DNA of 64,000 nt. Origin: Calvatia gigantea. Taxonomy: Eukaryota; Basidiomycota; Agaricomycetes; Agaricales; Lycoperdaceae. A model generated the notes under the pieces. It did no database searches and was not told the DNA's origin. It worked only from the letters and a program-made list of their open reading frames with translations. The DNA lies in NCBI GenBank assembly GCA_025093985.1, contig JACAAK010000010.1:1761501-1825500 (forward strand), given 5' to 3'. Below, piece by piece: positions 12,208 through 23,247 of this stretch (position 1 is its first letter; each line of letters begins with the position of its first letter). The position numbers were made by a program, and so were the translations under genes.

Positions 12208-12580
12208 ATGTCGAACCCAATCAGAGGTTTTGGAAATCGCGGGACAACCATGGTGAGCATTACTACTTGCTTTTGAACGACCGACATCATTAAAGTTCCA
12301 TTTGATGACCGTAGGCCGTCGTGTGTGTTGCAGCCATCGGCGGTGCGCTCGCAGCAATGTGGGGAGTGGGGAGGGACACTAAACAGAAAGAAGGACAAGC
12401 ATCACCGTACAGTACGTTGGCCAGTTTGACTCATTTCAATGAAACGACTGAATTTCTCAAACAGAGGAGAATGGCGGTGGCTTGTCCGGGGGCTCCGACG
12501 TGAGAATGACATCCTCAGACGTAGCTGCTGCAGTATCTGTACCCAAACCTGGGAAGGATAGACTGTCAACAACTAAATAA
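12208..12580 (+). CDS. Small single-helix membrane protein, tandem copy 3 (85 aa)
   Basis: The third and most diverged member of the tandem family. Exons 12208-12252, 12315-12411 and 12465-12580 give 85 residues, the same length as copy 1, and exon 2 has exactly the same length (97 bp). The helix reads AVVCVAAIGGALAAMWGVG. The C-terminal tail is Gly/Ser/Asp-rich and lacks the VAEY end of copies 1 and 2. Sequence drift with retention of gene architecture suggests an older duplication and possibly a changed role. Function not recognised. Confidence 0.7.
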
Positions 12581-12824
12581 ACTAGTTCGGGATGATAAGC
12601 GGCTATCCAGAATAATCAAATGTTGTCTATGGACTTGGGATAACGGTAAATTAGAGTAAATCTGACAGCTGGTAAATAATAAATTAACATTAAGCGGCCG
12701 TCCGAAATGAAGAAGCATGAGTGTCGAATAGTCACATTACGCGATTTGCAGTGAGCGGCTGTAGAATCACGGCGGGAGCGAGGGAGAGTAGAATAGATCG
12801 GGCTGCGGTGAGGGGGTGACGGGT

Positions 12825-13768
12825 TTACACCAGAATGACGGCGAGTAACAAAGCTGCCAAGACAATTGTAAGGAAGATGATGCAATAGCCGCTACCCTTA
12901 TCCTCAGAATCTCTGAGGAACTTGCGCATGCGTAGCATCGCATCGCCAAGTTTATTGTCGGTTCGATCCACGTTCCGTTCTAGGTCATCCAAAAGTCTGC
13001 GGGGGGCTCAGTTCGCTTCAAATGGATGGAACTGCCAGAGTACATACTCGTTATGCTCTCCAACTTCTTGGCCCATAAGATTTGCCTGTTGAGCTATGGT
13101 GTTGAGAGTGCCTGATATTGAATCCATGGTCTCATCCTGTTGGCGAATCATCATTTGCTGTTCCTCTCTCGCCCATGCAGCCTGGTCATCCACCGGCGTA
13201 GCGTTGTGAGGTGATGGTGGATATATTGGTGCACCAGACACAGGAGGTTGTAATGGTTGATGCCCAGATGTTGCTGCGGAAAGCGCAACTCTCATGTTCT
13301 GGACTTGCAGATGGGGAGGTCATTAAACGAGGATTGAGGAGAGGATGAAGGACGCACCTCAAGTTCTTTTCGCACATGACTGACATATTTGCGCCGTTTT
13401 GAAACTTCTGCATCGTCTAAACCAAATGTACGCGCATCCGTAGATTCGACAATTCTGTGGAGGACATATGACAACACGAACACGGGAAGAAGAGGACAGG
13501 TCATACTTTACACTTTCATCGAGATCTTCCAGATCCTGCTTCCAGCGTTGTGAGCGTTGCTTTGAGCTAATAACACTTGCTGTTCATCCTGGGAGCAAAT
13601 AATTCAACAAACTCGTGAATGACGTACCTCATTCTGCGCATATGTCAATTCCTCGCTGTCGTTCCGCGCCATGCTGCGTATTCGACGATATGATGACAAA
13701 AGTTGTCCCGCATTTTGTAAAGATGTTTCTATTTCTTGTTGTACAGCATGATATGGGTCGACAGACAT
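12825..13768 (-). CDS. TLG1: Tlg1/syntaxin-6-type t-SNARE
   Basis: A Qc-SNARE of the trans-Golgi/endosome. The N-terminal syntaxin-6 helical domain (DPYHAVQQEIETSL) leads into LEDLDES-IVES. The SNARE helix follows (RQQDETMDSISGTLNTIAQQA, ending DLERNVDRTDNKL), then a C-terminal membrane anchor that ends at the TAA at 12825-12827. Exons: 13628-13768, 13507-13566, 13358-13454, 13048-13298 and 12825-12996, all with GT-AG introns of 51-61 bp. The summed length is one base over a multiple of three. The frame slips at about 13535, where the family alignment expects Glu-Ala-Asp-Leu-Glu but the sequence has an extra G (GCAGGATC). In an essential-type trafficking gene this looks like a consensus error, though a real frameshift is possible. 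Identity is firm. Confidence 0.88.
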
Positions 13769-14037
13769 AGTGAAGACGGTGTCGTGAAATGATGGGGGCC
13801 CAGAAATCAATCAGAATTTCGGCAATAGCGCAGGAGGAGGTTGCACAGGTGTTGTTTGTTCCTGTTTGAATTCAAGGACAGCGCCTTTCCGGACAGAGAT
13901 CTAAATTTAGACTGCCAGCCACTCGCATCCGATGTCTCAGAAAGTATTTATTCCACTGCACCATCTCTTTCATCCCTATACCCATCTACTTTTCCTATCA
14001 CGCCACTAGTAATTCATTCCCGCTATTCCCGCAAGCT

Positions 14038-15294
14038 ATGTCTAAAGTCATTATCCTATTTGCGCTGGTCGCCACCGTCGGCACATTCCCCATTCCTCGT
14101 TTGGAACCCGAGAAACCGCAAGTCCTTTCGGCTCCCAAATCCGCCTTCTGTTCCGAGCTTCAGTGTCGTGGTGGCAGCGACTCGCCTCTGGACCCGGGCG
14201 CCGCCAGAGTCTTCCCAAGGCAACCAATGTGGTGGAATCTCCCCCCAGAGTCAGCTCCGGCCCCTTTTACTACAAGCATCGGTGCTTTCTATCCGAGTGT
14301 CACTCCCGCCCCTCAAACTATGGTTCCTCAAACTATGGCCCCTCAACCTATGGCTCCAGAGACTATGGCTCCTCCCCCTCCAAGCAGCAATGATCCGCAG
14401 CTTAATGTCGCCCCCCCACTGACAACCCCACCTTATACTGGTCCTGGTATCGCGGTTATCCCTCATTCCCCTTTCTTTCCTGAACCTTCCGCTACGGAGG
14501 CAACAACTGGGGCTGTACCTGGCGATCCATTGGACTATCCTACTCGTTCTGGTCTACACCATATCGCCGTGGTCGGGGTCACACTTGTGGTTCTTGCTCT
14601 TCTTGCTATATGCTGTTGCCTCTTTTCAAACCCTCGCATCTGGAGGTCGTGCCGTCATGGAGTTCCTGCTCGAAAGCAAGGCCGCTTGACTCGAGTTTTA
14701 AGGGTTCGGAAGGAGTCTCTGCCCCCATGGGTGCAAGCCACCTCTCGTTATTTATTTTCCGCGAAATTGAGGCCGAGGAGGATGATGCCCATGTTTTCAC
14801 AGAAGCGCAAACCCCAAGGGACTCCATCACTATATGGTGCCAGCGGTTACTACAATACATCAAACTCATTCGATTCTATACCCTCATCGTTCTCCGCCCC
14901 CGATCTCTCGGGGCACAGGAGCGCATGTCTCACTGTTCTGGATGCTCCTCCCTCCAACAATACTATTGGACCCAGTGATCAAGATTCTTACCAAGGTCTA
15001 CCCTACCTTCGCCCGTCAGGCACTCCTGTCCGTCCTACCCCACCACCAGTGGTAGATAGTCCTGCAGGAATTGGGTCACCTTACTACGTTGATGTTAACA
15101 ACCGGGATTTCTATCGTTACCCTACTGCCTCGGTCCTCAATAATCCTCCGATGATGACGGGAATCGGTGCTCGACCCTACGTGTTACCGCATGGCCTTGG
15201 ACCCAAACCCGTTGATACCGACGCTCCGAGGCGACACACGCGTAGCCAAAGCGCTCCTGGACCCGACACCTCGAGTGAATGGACCCCTGGTTAG
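14038..15294 (+). CDS. Single-pass membrane protein with Pro-rich ectodomain
   Basis: Not assigned to a family. One uninterrupted frame of 418 residues. It has a signal peptide (residues 1-16, hydrophobic up to VGTFP) and a Pro/Ala/Thr-rich extracellular part with four imperfect QTMAP-like repeats (about 92-112). A transmembrane helix spans about 174-196 (ending in three cysteines), and a basic stop-transfer tail of about 220 residues is rich in Ser, Pro and Tyr. The architecture resembles fungal cell-wall stress sensors and Skg6/Axl2-like plasma-membrane proteins, without a lectin or WSC domain. Lack of introns over 1.26 kb is unusual here. The start is supported by the signal peptide at the first ATG. 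A sensor or polarity role is speculation. Confidence 0.7.
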   Translation: MSKVIILFALVATVGTFPIPRLEPEKPQVLSAPKSAFCSELQCRGGSDSPLDPGAARVFPRQPMWWNLPPESAPAPFTTSIGAFYPSVTPAPQTMVPQTMAPQPMAPETMAPPPPSSNDPQLNVAPPLTTPPYTGPGIAVIPHSPFFPEPSATEATTGAVPGDPLDYPTRSGLHHIAVVGVTLVVLALLAICCCLFSNPRIWRSCRHGVPARKQGRLTRVLRVRKESLPPWVQATSRYLFSAKLRPRRMMPMFSQKRKPQGTPSLYGASGYYNTSNSFDSIPSSFSAPDLSGHRSACLTVLDAPPSNNTIGPSDQDSYQGLPYLRPSGTPVRPTPPPVVDSPAGIGSPYYVDVNNRDFYRYPTASVLNNPPMMTGIGARPYVLPHGLGPKPVDTDAPRRHTRSQSAPGPDTSSEWTPG

Positions 15295-15959
15295 TGTCAA
15301 GTCTCTAGAAATGGCCGGGTCAAAGTCGGGCGATGTCCCCGTCACGCATAGTTGGAAGAACAAGTCTGCGATACATTATGTCCAGGACTCAAAGCTCTAG
15401 CAACAGAAAAATTCAGGTGACCGAAAATTAAGAATCGCGTAATGAGGTAGATTATGGGTTAGGAGGGAATTTGGACCGTATATCGAACATCACATTGTAT
15501 ACTATTCAATTGTTTATTTGATCAGCGGTGGTCAAGACCCAGCTCTATGCCACTGCGCGAACAAATTAAGACAGCCGGGCAACGGTTATCGCAAGTGTCA
15601 GGACGTAAAGGTGATGCAAGCGACTCCGAACTTGCTTTTGCTATTCCTTAGAAGTGACGTTTTTGTCGTCGTGACAATTCATGGATTCTTGGATGAATCA
15701 ATGAGCATAATCTGACAATTTCGGGTGTCATTGGGCGGTGAGAATATGACGCACCGGCACATGGTGTGGGACCTCGTTTGTTGTCCATCATTACGTTCAC
15801 TATGGCTTATTGCTTGAGAGGAGGTACTCAAGTAAATTACCAGCTCTTGAAGACACTTTGGGCAATCGTGAACTCTGGCAGCTCCAAAAACATATGTTCT
15901 AGGAGGACGAGAAACGATGCCTGTTCAATTGGTTTGTTACAATCCGTCACCTTCGGCGC
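15295..15959. other. Convergent intergenic spacer
   Basis: Nothing supported. It lies between the 3' ends of the membrane protein (+) and the hydrolase (-), and contains only short uninformative frames. Confidence 0.3.
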
Positions 15960-17225
15960 CTATGCTACTTTATTGGTCTTTACAATCCACTTCTCTATCA
16001 ACCCGGCGATTTCGATATTGTTCTTCTCCATAAACATCATGTGTCCGTTTCCTCGTATTCCAATTTCCCCCAATTTAACGTGTTCCACTCCAACCCCGGC
16101 TTGCTGAAGATAGTTGACCGTACAGCCGTCATATATGACATGATAACTCGACTCAGATGACACGACTAGAATGGGTACCTTGAGTAAGTTCATGAGCTTT
16201 CGTGCGGGAGATGCCTGTTGGAAACAGGTAAATAATTGCGATCTGCTGGTGACTTCGCGTTGGAGGTCGTCGGATGATGACAGAGGGGGGTCATAAGCAA
16301 CCGGTATCTCGGTTATACCGAACGGGCGAGCAGGCGTCTCAGGATGGAAGACGACGTTGACGAACGGCGGACCGGTTGGTTCAAGAGCGACGATGGACTT
16401 AATTAGGTTCGGCCTGGAGTCTGCGAGAACCCAAGCCCAAAGGACCAGATTGTGAATGCGTGAGGAGGACAACCGGCTTAAAAACGTTTGGTAAAACGAA
16501 TGCGTATACCACTCAGTGACGACTTACACCAATCTTGTCCAATAATGCGGGCCCGGCATTCTTCATCCTTACTGTAGTTTCGGTGTCGGAAACTAGGCTG
16601 GGTACCGTGGATGCGTAGAAGCTGTCAAAGACTGGATCACCCATAGTTCCGTTGCCTGGCCATTGAGTATGCAGCGTCGCTTGGGGCCAAAGCTTGAACT
16701 GCTGCGTCGCCGTAAAACGCGACGAGATGGTAAAGGTACTGTAGGTGCTTTGGGGGCCATCAACGTCAACTTGAAAAGCTGATCTTCCTCGCACGGGTTG
16801 ATCTACAATATAAAGCTATAGCCCACAATGAGAAAATATATCAAAGGACATAATATTTTTTATGAATTACCTCGTAACCTTTACTCAGGAAGAAATCTGC
16901 CCAACCCGGGCGTCCGTCGGGAGTGTTGAGAAAATTGGTGGCAGTCATAGCTAACAAATTATTCTGAGAATATTGCTGCGGACCTGTACGTGAAAACTTT
17001 ACCATGCCCATGAATTACAAGTAAAGGAAATGGCTGGGCGACATGTTGAGGTGTTAAGCGTTCCACATACATAGCTCCCTCCATAATGCTCGAATTTCCC
17101 TGTGCGACATAAGTTCCTCCAACGTAGAAATAGGACCTGTGATGGAGTGTTGCTCGAGGAACCCCGCCTTGTGCATATACCCCGTAGATGAGGAAGGGTA
17201 GGAGGGCCAAGAGAATGATTGTCAT
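15960..17225 (-). CDS. Secreted alpha/beta hydrolase (esterase-713-like), one frame slip
   Basis: A signal peptide (MTIILLALLPFLIYGVYAQG) precedes an alpha/beta-hydrolase fold. Landmarks are the oxyanion-type VIHGH strand end, the TNFLNTPDGRPGW and VDQPVRGRS motifs, a nucleophile elbow THSQSG, and the EPTGPPF segment. The catalytic His is probably in the GNGHMMF motif near the C terminus. Fungal relatives are annotated as esterase or peptidase S33-like; substrate unknown. Exons: 17003-17225, 16871-16950, 16528-16815 and 15960-16476. Total length is 3n+1. The slip lies just after the nucleophile elbow at 16436-16438, where GGG replaces an expected GG and the downstream frame (AWVLADSRPNLIKSIV) is fully conserved. 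It is either a consensus error or a recent inactivation that keeps the Ser but destroys the rest. Confidence 0.75.
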
Positions 17226-19235
17226 AGCGTCACCTGTGGCAGGGGTTAGGAGAAGGAGAGCCGCGGCTAGCACGCCTGCAACACCCACAGCTCCAAAGCT
17301 TTATAAGAGCGAGAAGAGTCGATTAGGCCCATACCTGTCCAGTATTTCTCATAGACGGAAGGACGGGTTCCCCAGAGAAGCATATCAAGGCGGTGGTGTG
17401 AATACAATTGAGGGAGCCACGCCCATGTGACCCCGCAGAGCGCTGAGGAGCGTTTATCTTTTTATCTCAGGAGATTAAAATGTTCTTCTGGAAGCAGTGG
17501 AGACTTCGGTTGCAATATTGAAGTTATGCACTCAATGAAGTTAGGCAGACCTTGCCTGAGTTGAAGTTAACCACGGGCCGGATAAGAATAACTCAACTTT
17601 CCATCATCTAAAATTATCTTCATCTCACGTGCCTCCAACAACTGACGTGCAGGCCCCCCAAACCCAAGCGCTCGAAACAGCGTAACCGCCGCGGCGAAGT
17701 ACCATGCTCTTCGACCTCTTTCCATTGACGGATACAGCTCCCCGGTGAAGTTAATAGGTGCAACCAAATGGGTTGGGGGATTCGTTCCTTTCATACGAAG
17801 TTCTCACTAACACGGCGAATGAGCAAAGCGACATCGTCATTGAGGCATTTGGCCCCATCAGGTCTACTGCTATCCGCAGGATAGTCTACGGCATCGCTCC
17901 CCCCCTATAATACGCTTGGATGCGATCTTTGCCCCCCGGCTTCGCAACCCGGTTAAATGAGGGAACCCTTGGTTTTGACCCTGAGGTAGGCATGACATTG
18001 GAGACAGTGCCTCTTGGGATGACTCCGTGGACGACTCAGATGGTCTGCGCCAACGACCATGGCTACCCTGAAGGAACGCGCAAGAACGGGACGCCGGTCC
18101 ACTTGGAATCGCCGTTCTATTCACCATAATTTACTGGTCGATTCAAGTAAGCTGCTGGCTTTTGATGATATTTTGGTGACCGTGAACTACTAGCAGCTTT
18201 GGAAATTATGTATCATCTAGAGTCCAACTGGGTGTGTCTTCTCTCACAAAGTCACCCAGCGAGCGTGGCCTGCCCCCAATCTCGCGGATTGTCCTTGCCC
18301 TTTTCAGTCATTCTCCTCAAACTAAAGTAAGTCGTCTCCTTTGCCGCCTCATTCTCCGACATTTAGCACTAACACCTCTTCCACTCTCAAGACAGTGGTT
18401 TTGCTACTCCCTGTTCGTGCGGTAGCCCAGGGAAGCAACTAGAGCCTACGGATGGAACAGTATCTGAGGAACTTGGATTGGGATTACGCAGCCAGATCTA
18501 GTGGTGCAGAGGTTCTGTTCAAGCTTTTAAGTTAATAACCACTATGATTAACAAGGTTTCTAGCTAGATGTTGCCAAGGCACCGTTCCTCGGCTTGCACT
18601 TGTTGTGGCCACAAGAACCACCCACCTCCGTTAAGAGGGTAGGGCAGAGCTGCGCTTGGAATGGCAAGTTGTCCACCCACAATAAATGTGGTGATAGACC
18701 GCATAATTAAATCAATCACATCTATCTGTCTTTCTCTTGGGCAGTTGGACGCCGTGTCCAACAACTTTCTAATTTGGATCGACAGTCTCTTCCTTCCATG
18801 TGGTCAACACTATTGGGTTGAACGCTCGAGGTGGTGAAGCAGGGTATGTACTGTTGGGGTCATGACAGACGAACGGACAAGTGCGTGATAACGCTCAATG
18901 TAGATCCTGGAATCAATCACATCGTTCTGTCTGTTTGGTGACATGGTTGACTGGTAACCCTAGTCCATCTAAGGAAGACGTGTGTAAAAATAAACCGCAA
19001 CATACTACCCCAGGCAAAGGTGTCCATGCGGCCACATTCGACCTTTATGAGGCACCCTTCCTGTCGGATGGGGTTTGCAAGGGGATTGTGTCAACGCACC
19101 AAGCCCCATGTTCCCGACGATCGCGCGTCTCGATATCTTGGCGGCTTCAATGTCACTGATTCCTTCAGAAACATAAAAACCGATTCCGTTGACTTGCTCG
19201 GATGCGAAACCACATCTACACTTCATTCCAAGGTA
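17226..19235. other. Gene-poor stretch
   Basis: Apart from the possible coding fragment at 17567-17794 I see no supported gene. Open frames at 17920-18129 and 18234-18425 (+) and 17870-18127 (-) are compositionally ordinary and have no motif. The frame extending upstream of the 7TM gene from 19020 may be untranslated leader. Confidence 0.3.
17567..17794 (-). CDS. Possible exon of an unrecognised gene
   Basis: A 75-residue frame with protein-like composition, including YPSMERGRRAWYFAAAV and LGFGGPARQLLEAREMKI. A plausible upstream coding stretch (DDVALLIRRV) lies around 17820-17880 on the same strand and ends at a possible GT donor. No full gene model could be built. It could be a gene remnant. 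Low confidence. Confidence 0.3.
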   Translation of the reverse strand: MKGTNPPTHLVAPINFTGELYPSMERGRRAWYFAAAVTLFRALGFGGPARQLLEAREMKIILDDGKLSYSYPARG

Positions 19236-20486
19236 ATGGACGGGGTTACAGACGATGAGCTTCTACTTGACGAATCCCTTGATCTAATTGGTTCCACCAC
19301 GATCTGTGGGCTCACCTACGGAATTGCACTCACGCTATATTGCATATGTGTTCATTCACTATATTTGCAATCTCGAAGCAAAAACGAATGCGGACGGAGG
19401 CGGGTGCCATGGTGGTTAGGATGTATTTCATTGGCGATGATATGTGGAACGATATACCTGGTTATGGACAGCAGAACGATCCAGATGGCCTATGTCATGA
19501 ATCGTGATCAGTCGCCTGGAGGTCCATTGCAGTACGAGGTAATGGTGCTTGGTGCCCAGCACGTCGGCATGTTGGCTACGATATCCTTCATTATCGTCGC
19601 GTGGCTGACAATGTTCATCCAAGTGAGCTTGACCATATGCGGATCGGGATCGTGTAGTGACCTGAGAGTAACAGATATGGCGTTTATGGGTGATTTGGAG
19701 GGCGTCGCCATGCGCCGCGCTGGTCATTATCTTGCCTTCACTCTTTTTCTTTGGTTTCTTTGGTCAGTTCAATGTTCCTTTCTGACTTGCGACGCTACGA
19801 AACTGAGCGGACTGCGTTTTTTTCAGCAATAAGCATTGTCACGGTTGTTGTCGGGTTCCTTCCGGACCTTTTGTCCCGCCAACAGTCTTTTGGACTCGGT
19901 TTGACGTTCTACGTACTCCCGCCAGCACTCACCATCTCAACCACCCTTCTTGTGATCACACGGTTGATGATGGCTCGGCGGGAGCACGTCACTATTTTGG
20001 GTGAGAGCAAACACCCGAACTTCATCCTATTGCACGAAATTCGCTCATGCCTGATTCAAATCACACCTAGGAGATATGGAGATGGCTACCCAGTACCTGG
20101 ACATTATCGCGACGCTCATCGAATCCTACGCAATTGATGCCATCTGGTCCATCGTATCCATCGTTTTCTACGTCGTCAGGCGACCTTTTGTGTTCCCGAT
20201 TCTGTTTGAGTCCTGGATCCAAATTAAGGTATGTCAGGTTAAGCGTTGTCGAAGGGGAAATTAGATTGATAAATATGGTTAGATTATCTCTTTGCTCCTT
20301 GTTATTCACCGGGTGTCCAAGGGCAGGGCTTGGGAGTCGCACTCGGAGCGTGAGATGAGCACGATCCGTTGGAATCCTGCGGCTTTGCATGGTGATACTG
20401 AGGTTGTTTTCCGACCCCCCGGGATGCTGAATACCCAAAACCCATCCAAAGCTTCCGAGGCGACAATGGTGCAGCCGTCACAATAG
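19236..20486 (+). CDS. Seven-helix orphan membrane protein of a basidiomycete family
   Basis: A predicted polytopic protein with about seven helices, of a lineage-expanded basidiomycete family of unknown function. Typical family features are visible: TYGIALTLYCICVHSLYLQ near helix 1, YLVMDSRTIQMAYV, PGGPLQYE, IWRLWVIW, and the C-terminal VIHRVSKGRAWESH followed by STIRWNP. Exons: 19236-19622, 19675-19762, 19827-20000, 20071-20228 and 20283-20486. All phases agree and give one continuous frame. The start at 19236 is the first ATG after which the acidic N terminus and helix 1 follow directly; an in-frame ATG at 19020 would add a hydrophilic 72-residue leader that relatives lack. Receptor function has been guessed for such proteins but is not shown. 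Confidence 0.75.
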
Positions 20487-20866
20487 GAATATTTGAAGGT
20501 AAGTGGGGTGTCTTGGAACACCCCCGTAATCAGAACGAGATAGGTAAACAGTTCGCAATGTTGATACCTGTAAAAGCTGTTTTTTTCTGGGCAAGTGCGT
20601 GGGGCCACTGTAGCTCAAACGTTCAAAATGTTCAAGTTTAGGGAATCATTAATTTTGATGAAATCAATCCACACATAATAATAATTGGCCAACAGAAGAC
20701 TTAACAGTACAATATGTAATATAAACAAAGAAGGAAAGAACGAGAAGGCACCAGGAGATTCCAAGCGCATACTTATGTCTGTAACAGGCCAAAAGTATAG
20801 AACTCGAGCGGACGGCCAGGAAGGTTGGTTTTTAATGTTTTTACGGTTTACCTTAAAAATTCTACA
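20487..20866. other. Intergenic spacer
   Basis: 3' flanks of the 7TM gene and of the RING ligase gene. No feature supported. Confidence 0.3.
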
Positions 20867-22876
20867 TCAAGCACCAACCCTCGTCGTCCCAGCTTGGCTC
20901 TCAACATCGGCAGGCGGGGCCGGATTTGCGCCTCCACCCCTTCCCAAACTAATATTCCTCAAGAACCCAGGACGTCCAAAAGCGCCACTGAGTAACCCAC
21001 CACCACCGGACCTGGCTTCACTGGTCCCACCATTATCCACTCGATCACCAGCGGCTGCTGCCGCATCAGAACCGGCAACTGCTCTACGACTTGGTTCGTC
21101 ACTGGCTTCAGAGGTCGCTTCTTCTTTATCAGCAGGCGGAGGTGCAGCAGTAGTGATACGCAATAAAGATGTATACGCTAGTGTGACTTAAGTTTCGTCT
21201 GTCTAAGTTTAATAGGGAATGGGAACTCACGCTGACGGCACACGGGACAGAACCAGCCTTTAGCCTTTCGCTTTCGCCTTGTATTTGTCACAGGCGCGGT
21301 AGCAGTTGTAGTAGTAGTAGGCGCAACAACGGTTGTAGTTGCATCTGCAGCTCCTGCCGCAGCACCAGAGGGTGATTCAGCTCCTTGAGCAGCAGTAGCA
21401 GCAGTGGCCGGGGTGACAGGTTCGACCGGTTGACTGATATTTCCTCCAGCTCCGAATTCGACCATATTGAGAGCACAGTCTTTGCAAGCCACGAGATGCC
21501 GACAGGGGATAAGCATAACTTCGCGAGGAGAAGAAAGACAAAGAAGACACTCGGAAGAAGGATCATCTTCTCCGGCTGCCGCTTGGGGCGGGTAAGTGTG
21601 TGCTTCGGTAGTTGCGGCGGGTTGATGAGATGCTGATGAAGTGAGTCCATAGATTTCGTGTAGTTGGAATGTATGAGGTCCAATCTAAAGAAAAGAGTAG
21701 GTCAGGACCGGATTCTGAGTAGGCGCGAACCATCAGGCTTACTGTTGCTTCACGCTTGACAACTTTGACAACCCAAGGTTTTTTCTCCTCGGTGTCATTA
21801 TCTTCACCGGCATGTTCCGCTGATTTCGGGTCGAGGCGCACGATGTGGAGGAAAGTTGTCTGTTCATTGGGTGACACGAGCTCGGTTCCTTGTTCATCAA
21901 GAGCAGCTAGCCTGATGATGACTCGGATACCTTCTTGTTCTTCTTTATCCTTATCTTTCTTCGCGCCTTGGGCCGCGTTGGGATCGGCATCGACGACAGC
22001 GAGTGCAGGACCAGCAGCACTCCGAGCACTGATGCGTTTGCGGAAGTTGAACAAACGGCGGGAGTGACGATGCGATGTGTCGTGGGTGGTGGCTGCGGTA
22101 GTTGTTGGGACATCAACGGTAGACTCGGATTTACCAGGGTCATCAGACGGAGGGGGTGGTGGCCCAGGAGGTTGTGGAATATGATCATAACGGCCGAGTT
22201 CGAGTACAGCACCTTCTTCTAGCATCAAGCGTTTCCCAAAGCCACCAGAAGTGACAGATTCAAAGACAAGAATTTGAGCTTGGTTAGTGGCAGAGGGGAC
22301 AGAAGCAGCCTCAGGGTGAGTCTTTGATAAGACCACATGAACATAAACCCCACACTTAGGAGCGTCACAATCATATTCAAACTCGAGTCCGTGGAGATGT
22401 TGAAAACGGGGTTCCAGTGGAGATTGGGAGTCTTCAGGAACTGTGTTCAAAGGAGAAAGGCGGAGGGTAGGTCGTTTGAGGTTCACGAGTGCTTGCAGGG
22501 TCGTGGTAGGATGTGAGGGCTGCGGAATAGATGGATTAGGAATAATAATCACTCGCAGATGGGCTGATCTCAGGCTATCAATCAATGGAAAAAGGTGGCT
22601 GTGCAGCGGTGGGGAGAGAGGAGCGGGGGATACCCCGAGCAAAGGAATACACACCTGCTTGCTTTTCTCGATCCAACCCGTTAGAATTTCTGGAGTGAGA
22701 TCGTCTGTGATGAGCTTCTTCCGGCTCGCAGAAGTTGTCCATCCGGGGCCAGCAGAACAAGGACCGATGTTGGGACCAAAGAGGGGTTCGGACGCCTTTT
22801 TATCCTTGCTAGTGGTTGAAATTGGCTGGGTAAGGTCAACAGGAGGACCTGTTGCTATTTGTGCATTCTGGGCCAT
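20867..22876 (-). CDS. MGRN1/RNF157-type RING E3 ubiquitin ligase
   Basis: Similar to the animal mahogunin family and plant LOG2-like ligases. The beta-rich domain preceding the RING is present (LVNLKRPTLRL, then LEFEYDCDAP, then HEIYGL), followed by a C3HC4 RING: ECLLC, PCRHLVACKDC and CPVCRQPYTSLLRI. The last two cysteines are separated from the third pair by about 75 Ala/Thr-rich residues, where animal MGRN1 has about 10. The C-terminal tail is Gly/Ala/Arg-rich. Exons: 21743-22876, 21231-21684 and 20867-21177, giving 632 residues; the last junction creates a Pro codon that matches the conserved CR-PF motif. The start is uncertain: the same frame is open to an ATG at 23134, and the N-terminal 150 residues do not align with MGRN1. 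Confidence 0.8.
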
Positions 22877-23247
22877 GGCTGTTGCGACTCTGGAGGTATT
22901 TGTATCTGTGCGGGCGAGATATTGGGGTTGTTGGAGTCGACGAGTACGATTCCAAGTTGAGTACTGGGTAGAGTCTGAGGATAAGAAGGGGAGTGTTAGC
23001 TTGGTGGTGGTTATGTATGTCGATAAGATGATGGGGACATACACCAGGTCGCCAAACTCATGGCAGGTGGTGGTGGTCACAACGGAAGGCTGTCCGTGTG
23101 AGACCCGCGCAAACCACCACTCCTGCCCCATCAACGCTTTTCCTTTTTAGGATATTTCATCTCGCACTTATTTGTGATGGTGAATCATACATCATCGGAA
23201 AATAGAGTCTCATATAGCATGCAGAGAGTACAGAAACAATAATCCTC

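Noticed and set aside
22443..23150. 235 aa plus-strand frame
   Set aside because: Antisense to the RING ligase N-terminal exon, which has family homology; low-complexity coding strands often leave open frames opposite.
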